From Microcaldota archaeon (GTDB taxonomy: Archaea; Micrarchaeota; Micrarchaeia; Anstonellales; Bilamarchaeaceae), in assembly GCA_016212525.1 (NCBI GenBank), contig JACRGD010000005.1, forward strand, positions 216,304-280,303: 64,000 bases of DNA, given 5' to 3'. The notes beneath the pieces are model-generated. The model was not told where the DNA came from, ran no database searches, and saw only the letters and a program-made list of their open reading frames with translations. Position 1 is the first letter of the stretch, and each line of letters starts with the position of its first letter. Of this stretch, positions 61,372 through 64,000 are shown piece by piece. The translations under genes and the position numbers were made by a program.

Positions 61372-62646
61372 ATGATTGACATACGTTTAGTTAGAGAAAA
61401 CATCGTACTTGTTGAACAAGCGCTCATAAACCGTAATTCTTCGCCAGAAGTCATGAATGTTCTTTCCAACATAAAACAGCTCGATTCCAAATGGAGGACT
61501 GTAAAAAAAGAAGAAGAACTTCTCCGTGCCGAAAGAAATAAATTAAGTCTTGCCATCAATGATAAAAAGAAAAAAGGCGAAAATACTGATACCGAAATCA
61601 AACGTTCTGGTGAAGTCGCTGCAAGAATCAAACAAATCACTGTCGAAACAGGTGATTTTGAAGCCCAGATCAAAGGTGAATTGTTGGGTATTCCCAATAT
61701 CCCCGATGCCTCTGTTCCTATCGGTTCGGATGAAACCCACAACCCCGAGGTTCGAAAATGGGGTGCTCCAAAGAAACATTCTCCCGATGTTCTAGATCAT
61801 CATGCTTGGGGTGAGGCAAGCAAATTAATCGATTTCGAGCGTGGAGTCAAGCTTGCAGGTCATCGATTTACGGTTACCTATGGTCAGATCGCCAAACTAG
61901 AGCGTGCATTGATCAATTTCATGCTTTCTGAACATGTCAAAAAAGGATATCTGGAAGTTGCTCCTCCCTATTTAGTTAATTCAAAATCCATGACCGGGAC
62001 TGGTCAATTGCCTAAATTTCGGGAAGATCTCTATTCAACTCAGGATGATTTATGGATGATTCCAACTGCAGAAGTTCCATTAACTAATCTTTACGCTGAT
62101 GAGGTGCTTGATGAATCTTCGCTCCCGCGTAAGATTACTGCCTACACTCCCTGCTTTAGAAAGGAGGCAGGTTCTTATGGTAAGGACATTCGTGGCCTAA
62201 TTAGACAACATCAATTTAGCAAAGTCGAATTGGTAAAATTTTCCAAACCAGAAAACAGCTTCAACGAACTGGAATCTCTTCTTGGCGATGCCGAACATAT
62301 CCTCAGGTTACTCGAGCTTCCTTATCGCGTAATTGCTCTTTGTACTGGCGATATGGGCTTTGGAAGCGCAAAAACATATGATATTGAAGTCTGGGTTCCA
62401 TCTCAGGACAAGTATCGTGAAATTTCTTCATGTTCGAATTTCACCGATTTCCAGGCCAGGCGTGCAAATATACGCTATAGAGCTGCAAATGGAGAAACTA
62501 AATTCGTTCATACTCTCAATGGTAGTGGCCTTGCAGTCGGTCGAACGATGGTTGCGATTCTCGAAAATTACCAGGAAGATAAGAAAACCGTAGTTATGCC
62601 TCAGGTTCTACGGGAATTTATGGGTTGTGAAACTATTGATTTTTAA
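61372..62646 (+). CDS. serS: Seryl-tRNA synthetase
   Basis: Class II synthetase charging tRNA-Ser. N-terminal coiled-coil arm (about residues 30-105). Catalytic core: IPTAEVPLTNLY, CFRKEAGSYGKDIRGLIRQHQFSKVEL (motif 2), and the motif 3 end TLNGSGLAVGRTMVAILENYQ. 424 aa. This is the common bacterial/eukaryotic type, not the rare methanogen type. A TTTAAA box lies about 28 nt before the ATG. Confidence 0.95.
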   Translation: MIDIRLVRENIVLVEQALINRNSSPEVMNVLSNIKQLDSKWRTVKKEEELLRAERNKLSLAINDKKKKGENTDTEIKRSGEVAARIKQITVETGDFEAQIKGELLGIPNIPDASVPIGSDETHNPEVRKWGAPKKHSPDVLDHHAWGEASKLIDFERGVKLAGHRFTVTYGQIAKLERALINFMLSEHVKKGYLEVAPPYLVNSKSMTGTGQLPKFREDLYSTQDDLWMIPTAEVPLTNLYADEVLDESSLPRKITAYTPCFRKEAGSYGKDIRGLIRQHQFSKVELVKFSKPENSFNELESLLGDAEHILRLLELPYRVIALCTGDMGFGSAKTYDIEVWVPSQDKYREISSCSNFTDFQARRANIRYRAANGETKFVHTLNGSGLAVGRTMVAILENYQEDKKTVVMPQVLREFMGCETIDF

Positions 62647-62679
62647 TTCTGGTCTTCTCATCCTTTCTTGGTGAACTTT

Positions 62680-63123
62680 GTGTGTGATTGGAAAAAACTC
62701 GCTATTTTTACTGTTTTGATGGTTATTGTTGCTCAAGTAGTACATGTAGTTGAAGCACTTTTGACTATGAATTATTATCTTGATCCAGTCTATTTCCAAG
62801 TTTGGAGTAAAGTTATGATGCCAACTGCTGGTCCGCCACCATCCTCATTTTATTTGATTTCACTATTATTCGCAGTGATAACTTGGGTTTTCTTCGGAAT
62901 CGTTTATGAAAAACTCTCAGGTGCACTTACTGAAAAAGACGCATTAAAAAAAGGCGTACTGTTTGGCGGTCTGATGTATCTGGTTGCGGGCATTCCAATG
63001 ATTCTTGTAATGTATCTTTTAGTCAACGTTCCAGTTGGAATTCTTATTGCCTGGGCGATTTCAGCTCTTGTACTTGATTTGATTGCTGGAATTATGGCAG
63101 CAAAAATTTACGGGGGAAAGTAA
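62680..63123 (+). CDS. Small integral membrane protein, unknown
   Basis: 147 aa with four hydrophobic segments (about residues 6-28, 58-77, 90-115 and 120-141), no recognisable family. The frame opens with TTG at 62668, but GGTGA at 62670-62674 would place the real start at GTG 62680, 5 nt later; the frame has no earlier ATG. Confidence 0.6.
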   Translation: MCDWKKLAIFTVLMVIVAQVVHVVEALLTMNYYLDPVYFQVWSKVMMPTAGPPPSSFYLISLLFAVITWVFFGIVYEKLSGALTEKDALKKGVLFGGLMYLVAGIPMILVMYLLVNVPVGILIAWAISALVLDLIAGIMAAKIYGGK

Positions 63124-63156
63124 CGTCATTATTTTTATTTCGGAGCTAGTTTAGTC

Positions 63157-63900
63157 ATGCCAAAACGTGAGTCAAAAGTGATTTATTTATGCAAAAGTTC
63201 TGATGGTTCTATTACCTACACCTACGATGATCAGTTCATTTATGCCCAGGCCAAAGACGGAATTCGTCGTCTGGATCTGTTCGACAAACACTATTACAAA
63301 CTTCGTGTCTTTGATGGTGTTCCTGTTCTTGAAATCGATGGTCTGCGGATGCAGCTCGTTCGCGATTTCGAAACTCCTCTTGACTACGCAAAAGAAGTCA
63401 TCAAAGAATTAAAAATTCCAAAATCCGGTTCTTTTTCTGTTCTAGATACCTGCATGGGTCTTGGCTATACTGCTTCAGAAGCTTCGCGTCAAAGCGGTGT
63501 AAAAACTGTAACTACTTGCGAATTTTCCGATGCCGTTCTTACTCTTGCAAAATGGAATCCCTTTAGTTCCCAACTATTCAAGCTAAATGGAAAAATCAAA
63601 GTCTTATGTGGCGATAGTTTTGACTTGATTAAAGATTTTGAATCAAATTCCTTCGATTTTGTGATCCATGATCCGCCCCGAATTTCCCATGCTCCTCAGC
63701 TCTATTCAATTGAATTTTATGAGCAGCTCTATCGCGTCTCTAAACCAGGTGCCCATCTTTTTCATTATGTGGGTTCGGTTGGAAAAGCACGCGGAAAAGA
63801 CATCTCTTCACATACTATGTCTAATCTGAGATCTGCCGACTTCGTTTCCATGATCTATGTTCCAAGGCTTCAGGGAATTTTATTTAAAAAGCCCAAGTGA
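63157..63900 (+). CDS. Predicted SAM-dependent methyltransferase (archaeal COG2521-like)
   Basis: 247 aa. The SAM-binding motif SVLDTCMGLGYTA (about residue 103), followed by an acidic residue at the end of strand 2 (TTCEFS), GDSFDLIKDF, and the catalytic-type loop FVIHDPPR. The N-terminal 90 residues form a separate small domain. The combination resembles a conserved archaeal methyltransferase group of unknown substrate. DPPR is in the position of the NPPY motif, which may indicate an RNA or polar amine substrate. Confidence 0.7.
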   Translation: MPKRESKVIYLCKSSDGSITYTYDDQFIYAQAKDGIRRLDLFDKHYYKLRVFDGVPVLEIDGLRMQLVRDFETPLDYAKEVIKELKIPKSGSFSVLDTCMGLGYTASEASRQSGVKTVTTCEFSDAVLTLAKWNPFSSQLFKLNGKIKVLCGDSFDLIKDFESNSFDFVIHDPPRISHAPQLYSIEFYEQLYRVSKPGAHLFHYVGSVGKARGKDISSHTMSNLRSADFVSMIYVPRLQGILFKKPK

Positions 63901-63913
63901 GATGATTTATCTA

Positions 63914-64000
63914 ATGTCCATAATTTCCGTTTCCCATCTAAGCAAGACTTTTACTGAAAGAAACAACCTCATAACTGCTCTTGATGATGTGAGTCTTGAA
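63914..64000 (+). CDS. ABC transporter ATP-binding protein (5' end only)
   Basis: The 29 visible codons (ISVSHLSKTFTERNNLITAL, then DDVSLE) are the usual first strand and helix of an ABC ATPase before Walker A. The gene continues past the window. ATG 63914 is preferred over the in-frame ATG at 63902, which lies on top of a purine-rich site next to the previous stop. Substrate class cannot be told. Confidence 0.7.
   Translation, partial: MSIISVSHLSKTFTERNNLITALDDVSLE

Noticed and set aside
1-64000. CRISPR arrays, insertion sequences, prophage or integration sites
   Set aside because: No regularly spaced repeats, transposase or integrase genes, or target duplications were seen.

Overview
The window is from an archaeon. 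Supporting genes are the chromatin protein Alba, the ribosome-recycling ATPase ABCE1, release factor aRF1, diphthine synthase, an archaeal-type GluRS, the archaeal-only ribosomal proteins S4e, L32e and L19e, a tRNA intron with a bulge-helix-bulge junction, and TATA boxes 21-29 nt upstream of genes. I cannot place it to genus. Compact genes, bacterial-type FBA/GlpX/SerS and a complete pyruvate dehydrogenase suggest a small-genome euryarchaeal or DPANN lineage, but that is inference.

Layout. 1-9.8 kb: Alba (cut by the window edge), a nucleotidyltransferase, ABCE1, IlvE, a NitT/TauT-like ABC transporter (tandem-fused permease plus ATPase) with its regulatory domain as a separate inverted gene, an MgtC-like protein, an intron-bearing tRNA-Pro(CGG), and two unknowns. 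9.8-21.2 kb: lipoate and acetyl-CoA block: lipA, pdhA-pdhB-pdhC-lpdA, then tdh and kbl (threonine to glycine plus acetyl-CoA) and a two-part lipoate ligase (lplA plus accessory subunit). 21.2-25.9 kb: YgjP-like metallopeptidase, two related cell-surface membrane proteins, aRF1. 26.4-33.6 kb: a five-gene operon for a complex I / group 4 hydrogenase-like membrane complex whose two soluble subunits appear to have lost all ligands for the NiFe site and the proximal iron-sulfur cluster. This is the most striking item here. 33.6-51.5 kb: mostly minus-strand housekeeping genes: PurE, a carbonic-anhydrase-like protein, a winged-helix regulator with an EF-hand-like tail, GlmS (plus strand), a PQQ-propeller protein behind L11, a repeat protein, DphB, DUF192, GlpX, FBA, a second aminotransferase, class II ribonucleotide reductase and GluRS. 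51.5-52.4 kb: a structured non-coding stretch with a tiny ORF, a palindrome and a small HTH protein. 52.4-64 kb: ribosomal operon S17-L14-L24-S4e-L5-S14-S8-L6-L32e-L19e-L18-S5-L30-L15, then secY, adkA, serS, a small membrane protein, a methyltransferase and the start of another ABC ATPase.

Two modes of translation start recur. Genes inside operons have GGTGA(T)-type ribosome binding sites 4-7 nt before the start. Several first or single genes have a TTTAAAT-like box about 21-25 nt before the ATG and look leaderless. I used these patterns to choose starts. All calls come from reading the sequence; no database search was run.
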